From Mytilus trossulus (Eukaryota > Mollusca > Bivalvia > Mytilida > Mytilidae): 64,000 nt of DNA. Below are positions 1-11,773 of the stretch, one piece after another. The position numbers and the translations under genes are program-made. Every line of letters begins with the position of its first letter. Positions within the stretch are counted from its first letter, which is position 1. Where the stretch lies: NCBI RefSeq assembly GCF_036588685.1, contig NC_086384.1, positions 54,354,945 through 54,418,944 of the forward strand. The letters are read 5' to 3'. The notes below the pieces were generated by a model that was given only the letters and a program-made list of their open reading frames with translations, was not told the origin of the DNA and searched no databases.

Positions 1-2485
1 AGTAAAAAGTATATTGGTTAATTAAAACATTTTGCTTGATCAGGAGTTATCCAACACAAACAATAAACTAAAAATCAATGAATATTTGTCTACCTTGCTG
101 TAGTAGTTTTATACTATAAACAAAAACAAAAACAGGAAATTTTTAGAATAAGCAGTTTCCCCATCTAACTTGTATTAAAATAAATACAACATGTTAAGAC
201 AAAACATTAGTGAAAGTAATTATCTTATTAATAAACATCATATCGTAATGTATTCATATATATCAACCAAGTTTAAACCCCTTGTTCTGTTTAAATATTA
301 TATCTGCCTATGATATGCAGTTAAAACAAAGTTATAGCATTTACACTGGTTATAATTTCGTTGCATACTAAAATCACATATTTTTTTTATATCTGCATTT
401 ATATATAAAATAATGAAAACCCATTTGATGGAAATGTATGTAGAAAATATGGATAAATATTCTATTTGCAGTATTTCTATGCCTGCTGATAGATTGTGAC
501 TAGTTATAATTTTTTGTGTCCATTAAAACAGACATGTCATGAAATATAAATTTAAATATTGTTGACATATTTTCACTTTTTAAAAGTACATGCTAAACAA
601 TGGTTTTGTTCAAGATTTCCCAATTCACTGAATAAAAAAGATTTTATGATGGAAGTTGGGCATGTTGACCTATATGTATTAACAAATACTTTTTTTAAAT
701 CACAATACATGATGTGCAAACTGAAAATTTGAAATATGGATTCAAAAATAAAAAAATAAGAATTTAGCTTTCACAGAAACTAAATTGTGATAGTTTTAAT
801 TTTGAGTGGGAAAAGTGTATAGAACAGAAAATAAATCTTATAGGGCCTTATGGCCAAAGATATGCATGAATTATATGGTTTATTATTTCAATCATTATTC
901 TTGTCAACAAAATTTCAACATAAAAAATGCATTAGTAATACAAATGTTAAGAATACTGGCTTACTGGACAAAAAAAGATGATTTTATCTATCAAAACAGA
1001 TATTTGGCAAGTTGCATTAATTTAATCAGTGGTTTTATAGTGCTTATTTATGAGGAGTGTGTATGGTACAAATGTACAAAAATTGTATAAAATTCTAAAA
1101 ATCTACAAACACATGAAAGGGATAGCACTTGTATTGCTGTTCTGAGTCTTGTTGTTTACCAAATGTCTACACAGGTATCTTAAAAGATAACTTGTCAAGG
1201 CAGCCTCTTGTTTCTACTTGAAAGATCTCATTTAATATTAATGATTTTAAGTACTTTTTGACTTGGCAAAAAAACCCTTACATTTTTTATTTAACAAAGT
1301 AATTTTCATTTTAATTGTTTAAAATATTTATAATGCTGACAATCTTCTTAAATGTGAATGGCTATATTGTTTTATCGTATTAATGAGCATTGGTTATAAT
1401 ATTAAGCTGAAAAGACATGGGTTTTAGGAATGAGTTTATTTACAAGGTTTATACACAATGGTAATATTAAATGGTTGACCCTGTTTTACACATTCAACCC
1501 TGTACATTTCTTATGAAATAATATATCTAACCATATTTTTTTTTTGTCGTTTCCTTTGATTATTTCGTATCTGTTAAATCAGACATTTTTATCTTTTAAA
1601 ATATCAAAATTCAATTGTTATAAAAAAATAAAATAATGGGAAAACTTTTGAATGAAATTAGTTTCGGTAAATATCATTACATCTTCAAGCTTTATACTTA
1701 GATAATAACTGTTTATGTGTTTAGCATTTATATTTCATCAATTGTAGTAAAAGCCTTATATGTTAAAGTATTTTTCTGTTTTATTTCTACATTTATGCAG
1801 CTGCATTTAGTACATATGAAACATATTAAAACAATAATAGTACACATATTAACACTTACAAAAATCTGTTCATGCCAGCACACATTTTGAACACACATAT
1901 ATAAAAACATATAAAATCACATAAGTTTTTTCAAGAAAATAACCATGTATTTCAGAGTTGCCGATTAAGCAGTATTTCCCCTTTAAAATGTTCTTTTAAC
2001 TCTTTTAGTGGAAAGTTTTGTTTTGTCATTATAAAAATACCAGTGAACAAATGTTCTTTACAGTGATTGTTGAATATTAGTTGCATAAGGTGTTTTATCA
2101 TTAACATTGATTTTGGAGGGTAGGAAATCCCCAACAACCATATTTTCTTAATTGCAAACATGAAGTGACATGACCCTCAATCAATGCCCCCAAAAATAAT
2201 TCCTTGCATACCCTCATTTAAATGAACAGCCCTAATGTTCTTTTAGACAAATATGTCACTGATCATGATGTTTAGGACATGTAAAAATTCAAATAAAAAG
2301 GTAAGCCCAGTTAATGTCCAGTATGGCCAAACAACATAGGATACGAATTTGGAAATTTTGACCTCATGCTATTTTATGTATGAATATGCTTAATGTGAAC
2401 AAACATTATTAGCATATGATCTCTCAATTGTTTGCTGAACTAGTAAACATTGTTTTATCCCTTAAAACCAAAACATGCACATAAT
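1..2485. other. No gene seen; downstream of EFHD gene
   Basis: AT-rich sequence with only short, low-complexity open frames on both strands. It lies downstream of the minus-strand EFHD gene and probably includes part of its 3' UTR, but poly(A) hexamers are too frequent in such AT-rich DNA to fix an end. I see no protein or RNA gene. Confidence 0.5.
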
Positions 2486-2695
2486 TATCTCCCCTTTAAG
2501 GGCTGAAAACATGGTTATCTCCCTTAAACAACATCCTGAGCACAATTATCTCCCCTTCACATAAACAGTAATGGTTATTTCTCTTAAACAACATCCTGAG
2601 CAGAACTGTTTCCCCTTACATAAAATAAAAACATGGTTATCCCCCTTAAACAACATCCTGAGCACAAATATCTCCCCTTCACATGAACACATTTA
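2486..2695. repeat. About 62-bp minisatellite in EFHD 3' UTR
   Basis: Roughly three and a half imperfect units built on ATGGTTATCTCCCTTAAACA followed by CATCCTGAGCACAATTATCT and CCCCTTCACATA. It ends just downstream of the stop codon of the minus-strand EFHD gene, so it is probably transcribed in the 3' UTR. Units differ by point changes only. Confidence 0.75.
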
Positions 2696-2705
2696 ACACA
2701 TTTTA

Positions 2706-2837
2706 TCAATTAAACACTGATGCCTTTTCTTTAAATGCCTTCTTCCTTTCCTTTGCTTCTTCTGCTTGCTTCTTCTTTTCCTCTTGTTCTTGTTTTATCT
2801 CATTTTCAAATTTCTTGTCCCTTGTTTGAACATCAAT
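2706..2837 (-). CDS. EFHD2: EFHD exon 4, C-terminal coiled coil and stop
   Basis: Acceptor TTTTTGTACAG. Codes IDVQTRDKKFENEIKQEQEE and the lysine-rich end KERKKAFKEKASVFN followed by TGA at 2706-2708. Confidence 0.92.
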   Translation of the reverse strand: MDVQTRDKKFENEIKQEQEEKKKQAEEAKERKKAFKEKASVFN

Positions 2838-5800
2838 CTGTACAAAAAGACAACACAAAAAAACTTTGCAAAGGAATAACAAATCTTTCTGAACCTTAAT
2901 ATTGCCTATATAGCTATAGAAACTAAGTGTTTTATCTAAAGCAATTTAGCATGGTAAAACAACATGCCCTTTTTCTTTCAAGTAAATTGCCATTGCAGAC
3001 CACTTAAAGAATTTAAAGAAATAAAATTTAAGAGGAGTATCTCTCCAAAAGAGTTGTATGTGTTTTAAAGAAAAAGTAATTAAGGTGGACTCAGTTTGGT
3101 CGCTGTCTGATTAAACTTTACTCACAACATGTGTTATAATGGCACTGTAGATTTTTTTTCTCATGGATTTCAATGTTTCAAATGTCATGAATGTATGATA
3201 CTGCAGTATATAAGGATTTTGAGTTTTTGACTCAGAATTAATTTTTAACTAAACCTGGAAGTGTGGTAGTATGTGTCTGGAATTGTAACCTATAGATGTT
3301 TGAAGGAAATAAGACATCAACGGATGATTTAATCTTTTCAGAGTTTATATAAACCATAACTTTGTAAAATAACTTTATAAGAAAATCAAGAAGATGTCAA
3401 AATCATCAATCACAAACCTTCGCCTCAAAAAAGTTTTTGGCTCCTTTTACTCCTTCAGCATCAACATCTATTTCAGTCATATTGTCAAACAGAGCCATTA
3501 AACCACTGTCTGCATCTAACTCTCCTAAATTAGCTTTACGGAATATCAGTAAAAACTACAAGATAATAGTACATGTATCATTCATGTCAAACAGAGCCAT
3601 TAAACCACTATCTGCATCTAACTCTCCTAAATTAGCTTTACTACGGAATATCAGTAAAAACTACAAGATAAACAACAATGTTGTCAAACAGAGCCATTAA
3701 ACCACTGTCTGCATCTAACTCTCCTAAATTAGCTTTACGGAATATCAGTAAAAACTACAAGATAATAGTACATGTATCATTCATGTCAAACAGAGCCATT
3801 AAACCACTATCTGCATCTAACTCTCCTAAATTAGCTTTACTACGGAATATCAGTAAAAACTACAAGATAAACAACAATGTTGTCAAACAGAGCCATCAAA
3901 CCACTGTCTGCATCTAACTCTCTAAATTAGCTTTACGGAATATCAGTAAAAACTACAAGATAAACAACAATGTTGTCAAACAGAGCCATTAAACCACTAT
4001 CTGCATCTAACTCTCCTAAATTAGCTTTACTGAATATCAGTAAAAACTACAAGATAAACAACAATGTTGTCAAACAGAGCCTTTAAACCACTGTCTGCAT
4101 CTAACTCTCCTAAATTAGCTTTACGGAATATCAGTAAAAACTACAAGATAAACAACAATGTTGTCAAACAGAGCCATTAAACCACAATCTGCATCTAACT
4201 CTCCTAAATTAGCTTTACGGAATATCAGTAAAAACTACAAGATAAAAGTACATGTATCATTAATGTCAAACAGAGCCATTAAACCACTGTCTACATCTAA
4301 CTCTCCTAAATTAGCTTTACGGAATATCAGTAAAAACTACAAGATAAACAACAATGTTAGGGAATATTGATCAGTCTAAACTACAAGGCAATAGTCTCAT
4401 TAGGGAATATCAGTCAAAACTATAAGATAAGAATAGCAGTCAAAACTACAAGATAAGAATAGCAGTCAAAACTACAAGATAAGAATAGCAGTAAAAACTA
4501 CAAGATAAGAATATCAGTGTTAGGGAATATCAGCATTTATAGGAAACAATGAAAAAAAACTTCCAGATAAAATATAAACCATAAAGAATAAGATATAAGC
4601 AAACCTCTCTAAAGTTTATCTTTCCATCGTTGTCTTCATCAATCTCTTTTATCATGGCTTTGAGTGACAGATGGGTCTGAGGAGCTTCTAACTTTTCCAT
4701 CATCAGTTTTAGTTCATGGAAATCAATAAACTTATCTTTTCCTGTATCATATCTGAAATAACACAAATATTAAGTTAACTTATCGAAAGATGCCTCTGTT
4801 TGACAATTTTTATTTTCTCCCTTGAATATAATGCAATGGATCAGGATTACCATGTTTACAGTCAGGGTAATTTAAATAATGATACATGTGTTTGTAAATA
4901 ATTGAAACTGTCAAGACTTAAGATTGAATTCTGTTATCCTTGTTTTAAATTCTTTTTCATGTTTATAAGGTTTACAATGGTTTAAAATGGTTGTTATCTC
5001 AAAAATGTCATCCCATCTGATAGTGTTCTCCCCTGAGCCCTAGATACATGTACATCTAGACATTTTGAATATTTTCACCACAATTCTTTCTGAACATAAT
5101 TTATTTAAAAATACATTTAAATCAATTAAATGCTTTGCTAAGGTTTGAGGTAAATGTGCTATATATAATTGCAGTTTCAATTTCTTTCTTTTTCCATTGA
5201 CCTTGTCTTTTATAAAATTATCTACATGTATGTCCATGATGTCTAGGGAAGTGCTAGAGTGGATGGTACCTCAGGAAATGTCTTATAGTCCAGTCAAACT
5301 AAGATTTAACCTCAAACTAATTGCAACAGAAAATGTTTCAGTTCTAATCTATAGTATTATGCCCTTTATAAACACAGAAAAAAGTCCCTTAAAATCTAAC
5401 TTGAGGAAAACTCAAAATCAGCATTTTAGATTTTCAATGGAAATTAACATTGGGAAGGGAGATAACTCTTGCAAAAATTAGTCTTTTTTGGTCAGTTTTT
5501 GGTTGTTTTTCTTGAAATTTATGTAGAGTATGATACTTTGATGGGGTTATAAGTTTGTTTTTGACTAAATTACATAATCTTCATCTCATGAAATGTACAA
5601 AACCGAAGTGTTATGGGTAGTTTTATTTTTTTCGCACATTTTTCATTCAAGAAATTGCAAATTTGAAGCTTTGTAACCATTTTGAAAAAATAATGTGAAA
5701 ATTTGGTATTGTTTATATCTGTATATTATATTTTTTCAGCAACTTACTTATCTTAAGAAACTTTAAACCACAAAAAGAAGAATACATGCTTAATTATTTT

Positions 5801-8152
5801 TATTAAATTTGAGATTCTTCACCTTGACATGTTGAAAAATTCAATAAATGGTCAACTAATAAATTACGAAATCTAGATTATAGCTTGATGAAATATATGA
5901 AAACACCTTAGAGGTGTTTGTTTTACTCTAAAGACCGCTAAAAAAACAAGAATCAATACATTCTGATGAATAGAAGCGGTAAAGTTATAATTTTATATCA
6001 ATTTTTATTGATATTTCTGCCTTTTTTGCAAGAGTTATTTCCCTTTTCAATGCAAATCTCCATAGGAATTTTAAATGGTGATTTTTTTAGTTTTCCTCAA
6101 GTTAGATTTTTTGGGACTTTTTTCTGTGTATATTTGGGGTATAATGCTAAAGATTAAAACTCAAAAATCTTCTGTTGCAATTACTTTCAGGTTAGGGTCA
6201 AATTTATGCTAGATTGACTGGACTATTATCAATCATGTAATAGTACAACTAGGACATCCTTCTAATTATGTCCACTCTCAGTCTTCTTGTATGGTCAACA
6301 TTAAATGACATGTTTCAGTATATAACAGCATCACAATGATTTACCATGTTTACAGAAAAGTTGATATGGCAGGCGATATGGCATAAGTTTAAGGAAGAAT
6401 TTAGAGCACAAGTTCACAAAATATGGCCAAGATATTTTTTATTGTGATATCATTGAGGTTGGAGGAAAAAAGAGATTCTCTTATCATCAGGAATGGTTTG
6501 AGGTGTTTGACAATGCAATGGCTTTTTTAAACCATTGAACCTCTGGGATGGGAATTTGTGGTTTACAAGGTACTGGATGGTTTGTTTATTGGAAGGCTTG
6601 GTGGACAAAAAGGGACAAATCACTTACCATTTATACAAGGTTCCACTCATCAAGTGTCTATTTTTGTAAAAATAAATAGAAATATAATGTACAAATATAT
6701 GTACTGTACGTGTATGCATCAACTTTTCAACTTCTCTAATAAAAAAATATGAACATCGTTACATAATTAAAGATAACCACAAAATCGTATCAATATATAT
6801 CTAAATGCTGAATTTGAAAACAGGTTCATGTTCAACTGTGGACCTTGAAAAATTCATTATTCTGAAATTTTCTGATTGAATATGTCACCTCTATGCACCT
6901 GGGGCCATAATTTGTTTCTATGACCATCAGAGACTGGAACCAACTGCAAACATCAGCGCTGAATTAGCAAAAAGTGGTGTCCTAAGGATTTGACCTCCAA
7001 ACATTGCCAAACTTTTACAAATGACTGACACAATTTAAGTATTTTGCATTAGAAATAATAGTGAGGACCACCAGATTTTCTTTAAAGACCACAAGGGAAA
7101 TTTTTGACACAGTTGAAGGATTTAGAGCTGCCTGAAGACATGCTCTGCTAAAATTTAGACAGTACCAAAATGATTTTCAACGTTTTTAAATGTACAAATG
7201 TTAATAGCCAATAGAAAACTTTTTGTGTTGTCCAACACTGCGTATAGTTTTTGTGGGACCTCATTCATTCACATATTGAAGGAAGAAGAAGAAATGTAGA
7301 AAAACCAAGTAATTAGGACAATACACCTAGCTTATCACTATTCCCTACTGAACCGAGAATCTGTCCCTCATAAACTATAGAGGTTATCAAATTATCAGTT
7401 TTCTATTGTGCTATCAGATATTTTGTTTTATGATGTCAACATTTTACGGTAACCTATGGAGTGTCCAGTAATGGCCGACAAATAGTGATGGATTTTCGTT
7501 TTTTCCAAAGAGGTGCGAGATGGTAAACAAAAGATGGGCAACTTTTCAGAAAATGGGGCAAGTTGGGTTCAAACTTGTGGCAATTAAGTGTGGGGCGATA
7601 TGCCAGTAGAGCGATTGGTCATAGATTCTGTGTATTTAACCCAATAGCATGAATAAAAGTATTTGCACTTATGGTATTTAGCTGTATCTTGCCTCCGAAT
7701 GACCTTAGATCGACTCTGAATCACCTTTTGACGTCAAGCAACAATCACTTTTAAATTGTGACGTCAAATATTTTAAATTATGATGTCAAAGTTTACGGGA
7801 ACCTGTGTGATTTTACGTAATGGCGGACAAATTTGCATACAAGTGTAAATACGTCTACAGGCCAATACCGCTACTACATTTATGTATGTCGGGCCGGGGT
7901 AGTCCCTGCGAAGATTAATCAGCTACTGCATTGCTATACCAGTTATTTTCATTTAGACAAAATAAGCAACTGAACTTTTAGGTATGCTTACTTATTAAAT
8001 ATTTTCTGAAAGTCTTGGATCTGTTTACGGGAAAATTCTTTGAATTCGGTGTAAGGGTTGAAAACCTGGCTAGATTTAATGACAGTATCTTCATCTCCTT
8101 CGTTTATGTTTACTCTCCTTTCAAGCTTCTTCGCCAATTCGTCTGTTGCCAT
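2706..8152 (-). CDS. EFHD2: EF-hand domain protein EFHD1/EFHD2 (swiprosin) family, 4 coding exons
   Basis: Coding exons are 8152-7992, 4752-4605, 3555-3418 and 2837-2706 (161+148+138+132 nt, 192 residues, all phases agree, GT-AG introns). EF-hand loop 1 is about residues 56-67 (D56, G58, D60, F62, D64, E67) and loop 2 residues 92-103 with a full D-x-D-x-D-G-K-I-N-x-x-E set. After loop 2 come the family-specific FLLIFRKA segment, the EIDV...EGVKGAKNFFEAK stretch and a lysine/glutamate-rich coiled-coil tail ending near residue 192. Known family members are calcium-regulated actin-binding or mitochondrial adaptor proteins of about 240 residues; this one is shorter because the disordered N-terminus is reduced. 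The start is the only ATG in the first exon in frame. EFHD1 and EFHD2 split in vertebrates, so this is best called the single invertebrate orthologue. Exon 3 is embedded in a tandem array of its own fragments. Confidence 0.93.
3418..3555 (-). CDS. EFHD2: EFHD exon 3
   Basis: Acceptor TTATCTTGTAG, donor GCGAAG|GTTTGT. Codes 46 residues from FLLIFRKANLGELDADSG to GAKNFFEAK, in phase with exons 2 and 4. It is the only complete copy of a segment that is repeated in part upstream. Confidence 0.92.
3556..4365 (-). repeat. Tandem array of partial EFHD exon 3 with its splice acceptor
   Basis: About eight extra copies, spaced 93-106 bp apart, of the 5' part of exon 3 plus the intron end before it. 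Exon-side ends lie near 3585, 3681, 3785, 3881, 3974, 4067, 4162 and 4264. Each keeps the acceptor (TTATCTTGTAG or a variant) and the codons for FLLIFRKANLGELDADSGLM, then stops at the GACAA where true exon 3 continues. None has a donor. Read on the minus strand in the exon frame, a copy runs through the next intron piece into a TAA shortly after. The open frames on the plus strand here are artefacts of the repeat. Confidence 0.9.
4405..4517. repeat. 26-bp tandem repeat
   Basis: Four units of AGAATAGCAGTCAAAACTAC plus AAGATA, a reduced version of the acceptor part of the neighbouring exon-3 array. Probably a second expansion from the same source. Confidence 0.8.
4605..4752 (-). CDS. EFHD2: EFHD exon 2 (both EF-hand loops)
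   Basis: Acceptor TTATTTCAG, donor GAGAG|GTTTGC. Codes YDTGKDKFIDFHELKLMMEK and the second loop DEDNDGKINFRE, nearly identical to the family consensus. Confidence 0.93.
5285..6225. repeat. Large inverted repeat in EFHD intron 1
   Basis: Left arm about 5285-5480 matches the reverse complement of right arm about 6020-6225, for example TAGTCCAGTCAAACTAAG against TAGATTGACTGGACT, CTTGAGGAAAACT against AGTTTTCCTCAAG and AACTCTTGCAAAAA against TTTTTTGCAAGAGTTA. The arms are diverged; about 540 bp of AT-rich DNA lies between. No coding content. Confidence 0.75.
7992..8152 (-). CDS. EFHD2: EFHD exon 1
   Basis: Codes residues 1-53 plus two bases: MATDELAKKLERR at the start, then QVFNPYTEFKEFSRKQIQDF leading into the first EF-hand helix. 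Donor is AATAA|GTAAGC. Confidence 0.9.
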
Positions 8153-9660
8153 GATGCTTTCTTTAAAAATGTGTTGTTACAGTGACAAACGATCATAAAA
8201 CATCACTTTACTTGGTACTTGACACTTCCTTCTTCCTCCCAATAATCACTTCCGGTTACTGTCAACAACTGAGATATACCACAAGAAGGCTTGTAATCCC
8301 GTACTTGTGAAAAAAAAAAGAGAAAATTAAAATTTGACTTGATTGATTAAATGGTAAATTCTATAGAAAATACCCTTTTTTACGTAGATTTCCAAATTAC
8401 CAAATACAATTTATTTCTTCGTTTATTTAGAAGTATCATCGTTTATATAGATACGATTGATGATGCCGTTTTATGGATCTTATACATGTTATATAGTAGT
8501 GCTAAACATTGAGAAAGCTCATATTGTTTTCAGGTTAAAATCTTTTTATAAAAATCATATTTTCTTATTTTCATTGATTTTATTTTTGTTGAAGATTAAT
8601 GATACGCAGTCCAGAGACATATATACACATATGTGTATATATGTCTCTGCGCAGTCAACTTCAATTTTAAGCCGTGAATGATCTCCAACCGTTATTTTAT
8701 TGTTTAGAAGCTATTTTTAAATATACCACCATAGACGTTAAACAAGGCTAGCAATGTATTGATTCAATAAGTTATTAAAGTAAGCACGAAGACTCGAAAT
8801 TAAAGTCAAGTGATCATCTTTGAACCACGAAGTTACCCAAGGCCTTAAACACGTCACAGTCATATTTATGATCTACATCGCATTAATTTTGTTTATACGA
8901 TGCAAATAAATATATTTATATAGATGATCATTTTGCAATTTATTTTGTCTTTGCACTATAATTGGGTTTCAATCTTTATCATTTCTGTCTTAATTTGTAG
9001 GTCATTTATCTCAGGCTATATATAGATATAGGAAGATGTGGTGTGCGGAGTGCCAATGAGACAATTCTCCATGTTTTCTTTTCTTTTGCACCATCTTCTA
9101 TATTTTCAATACCGTTTCACCCATAATCTCTATATTCTTTACATCTTCATAGCTGTTCAGTACTGCAGCATGATGAAACAATAAGAAATGAGACAACCCC
9201 TTCCATTTTTTTTTTAAAAGAAAAGACTTAAAACCCTACAGCCGTCTTCTTGTGACGGCAACACTGAAAGAATTAGAAATAGAACACCGCCCCCTTATCG
9301 TCCTAAAAAGAAAGTAGAAAGCAATGACACAGTCCCTTAAAAAAGACAATTGATTTCAAGTAACTGTCATGAAAGCTTGTATTTCATTTTTTCGTAAGAC
9401 TTTAATAAAATATCGACCTGAACATGCTTGAAATATTTGCCCAGTGACTGCATGGACGTTACGCAACCTACGGTTAATCAATAAATTATAATTATCCTCA
9501 ATAAAACAATTCCTGCATGATTTTTTAAATGAACCACCTTATTTGACGGAAGCTATGTAGATATGTATTAAAATATAGCATATCTAAACGGAGGACGACA
9601 CGTTATATCTGTATAGAACATATAGCTCCAGGCTCTGTGGCTTTGTACGAAACTAGGAAG
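8153..9660. promoter_or_regulatory. Spacer between divergent transcription units
   Basis: Lies between the EFHD start (minus strand) and the plus-strand acidic exon, so it should hold the promoters of both. I see no convincing TATA box or other site. It contains a perfect palindrome at 8612-8649 and a mytilid-type TGTGG...GCCAATGAGACAA motif near 9035-9075. Confidence 0.3.
8612..8649. repeat. Perfect 38-bp palindrome flanked by GCAGTC
   Basis: CAGAGACATATATACACAT is followed directly by its exact reverse complement, without a loop. GCAGTC occurs just before it and again just after it, as a target-site duplication would. Confidence 0.9.
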
Positions 9661-9707
9661 TTAAAAATGGTAAGTACTTTTGTAATTCGAGTCCAAAATC
9701 TGACAAA

Positions 9708-10064
9708 ATGACAAAAGGACAACAAGGTATTCCTCTGCGATCAAATGTGGTAATTAAACCACAATTTATCATCACTGATTTCTCTTCTGATGAAGATGTT
9801 GATTCAGATGAAAATGTCAATGAAAGTTATGATACAGATAATGAAAAAGGAAATGATAATTATGATGGAAATTTTTTCAAAAAGCAAAGTTTTGATCATG
9901 AAGGAATTGTTCCTATGGAAGTACTTCAAGAAAATAAACCCAATTCTTTGATTGAAAATGTGACCGAAAATAATGCAGAGGAAGAAGAAGAAGAAACGCC
10001 TATTGAGGAGACTGAGGATGAAAAAAATAGAAGAAATTTCTTGGATTGGAAACAGAAGTTAGAG
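9708..10064 (+). CDS. Orphan acidic coding exon, product unknown
   Basis: An open frame starting at ATG 9708 codes 119 residues (MTKGQQGIPLRSNVVIKPQF at the start) and then meets a possible donor TTAGAG|GTATTT at 10064 in phase 0; unspliced it would stop at 10100. It is rich in Asp, Glu and Asn, with a run of six Glu and a basic RRNFLDWKQKLE end. Codon use and composition look coding. A strong donor, AAAATG|GTAAGT, sits 40 bp upstream at 9667-9669, so this may be exon 2 of a gene with a short leader exon or the 5' exon of a transcript. I do not recognise the family and find no following exon in the window, so it may be a gene fragment. Confidence 0.45.
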
Positions 10065-10600
10065 GTATTTGACCTGCTGGGGGTTTTGTACGTGTTTTAA
10101 ACATGAAAAACCCGAGTATTTCTGAAGTTTTGGTAAAGGCACAGGTGTTATTTTTCATGTCCCCCCATCATTTCTGTAGTTAAGGTCCTTTATATAGATA
10201 ATCTATTAGTTTACAGCCAAATACGCACGTTTATTGTGGAAAAGTTATATCAAATCTGAATTTCCAAATTTATTCATTTGCATTTCAAGTATCTGTATAT
10301 TCAATAGTATATTTATATTACCGTTCATTTGCCTGATTTATTTTTACAAAACTACTGAACTCCGGGGAAAATTCAAATCGAAAAGTCGCTAATCAAATGG
10401 CGTAATCAAAAGCTCAAACACATCAAACGAAAGCATACTAACTGTCATATTCCAATTTAAACTTAGTACAGGCATTTGTTTTGAATATGCTTTGTTCAGA
10501 CATTTCTTTTCTTTTCGTTATTAAATAGAGATTTTGCCTGATTGCTGAAGCAGAGCAGTGTAATACTCCTCAGTAGATAATTAAACTTTTATCGGGGCGA

Positions 10601-10855
10601 TTTCTCTCAGTTATTTTGGACATTTTGTCGTCTTGTTCAATGTTGAGGTCATATGATCGGATATATAATTATGCTGTTAGGAATTTTGGTCCTCAATGCT
10701 CTTCAACTTCGTACTTTATTTGGCCTTGTTAATTTTTTTGCCGGGATTCGAGCGTCACTGGTGAGTCTTTTGTAGACCGTCGAAACGCGACGGTCTGGCG
10801 TATATATATACTAAATTTAGTCCTGGTATCTATGCTGAGTTTATTTATTTCATTG
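10601..10855 (-). repeat. Mytilid-type dispersed repeat, reverse copy
   Basis: Reads on the minus strand as the family seen at 34.8, 36.5 and 59.3 kb: reversed blocks CTCAATGCTCTTCAACTTCG, GAGCGTCACTGGTGAGTCTT and GTCTGGCGTA are recognisable. A short CGTCGAAACGCGACG palindrome replaces the usual CGAAACGCGCG. Confidence 0.75.
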
Positions 10856-10895
10856 AGTGATTCAATCAGTATGCAACGTACAATAACCTTTCACC

Positions 10896-11050
10896 AAGTA
10901 TGGAATCAACTCAAAAACATGACAAAGCTGTTTCCTAATGATTGAAATTCGTTCATTACAACAATATAACTTTATGTACAAATATGATATTGGAGACCAT
11001 AAACCATTGCCTTATAATTTCTTCGACGATTTTTCCTTTTGTCTGCCATG
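10896..11050 (-). repeat. Inverted copy of SEC62 exon 1 and start of intron 1
   Basis: Reverse complement of 11727-11885 with a few differences. On the minus strand it codes MADKRKNRRRNYK, one residue different (D12 to Y) from the true exon, followed by the same GCAATG intron start. Similarity ends just upstream of the ATG, so the 5' UTR was not copied. Confidence 0.85.
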
Positions 11051-11734
11051 TAATAACAACGGTTCTGCATTATAATGTGAATGTTTGAAATAAAATTTAA
11101 CGGTTTTTCATTATAATGTGAATGTTTAAAATCAAATTTTCTAAACAAAAAACACGAGACAATCAATTCATTTTTTTTCTTTCGGACTCTTTAGATACAT
11201 TGTAAAGATGATATCTTACAAATTGTCATTCAGCCTTGAAAATAACTTGGAGCTTCCTCATTGTAAAGTTGTTGACATGTTGAGAGAATTTGTCATGTTT
11301 GCAGTCAACTTGAACTAACTTGATAATTTTTTAACTTTGCAATTACAAGAAAGATATATTATGTAACTTATATTATTTGTTTATTTATGTATTCATTTAT
11401 TTTCCGAGTGTAATAATATATAGAACAAAAATCAAAGATCACCTTTAGCAGTCAGTCACGATAAAGTTGCAGTAAATATTTCACTGACTTTATTTGAGAG
11501 AATTGAAATCTGAATTTATCATCCCGGATGTCTTATATATCTTCATTTACATAAAACAGTTTTGCAAAATGAATAACTATTCTAATTTTGAATAGTGACA
11601 GGAAAATTGAATTATTTCAAATAATTTCGACTAAGTTCAATTTTCCTTCTCGTCGATATCTCATTACGGTAAAACGGTCGTGTGTCCGGTACTCGGTACA
11701 GTTTTTAGAAAGACTCCACGTAAAATTTGTAAAC

Positions 11735-11773
11735 ATGGCAGACAAAAGGAAAAATCGTCGAAGAAATGATAAG
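11735..11773 (+). CDS. SEC62: SEC62 exon 1 with a GC donor
   Basis: Codes MADKRKNRRRNDK, matching the basic start of SEC62 proteins in length and phase. No GT donor in phase 0 follows; AAG|GCAATG fits the GC-AG intron class. The ATG follows AAAC with no upstream in-frame alternative that resembles SEC62. Confidence 0.75.

Noticed and set aside
3437..4370. Plus-strand open frames repeating SNRAIKPLSASNSPKLALRN
   Set aside because: They are antisense readings of the multiplied EFHD exon-3 fragment; the real coding strand is minus.
2486..4520. CRISPR-like regular repeat arrays
   Set aside because: Units are contiguous with no unique spacers and the genome is animal; they are minisatellites.
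6880..7380. Possible retroelement or gene remnant in EFHD intron 1
   Set aside because: Short stretches look coding-like (for example RLEPTANISAELAK) but no frame continues and no family could be named.
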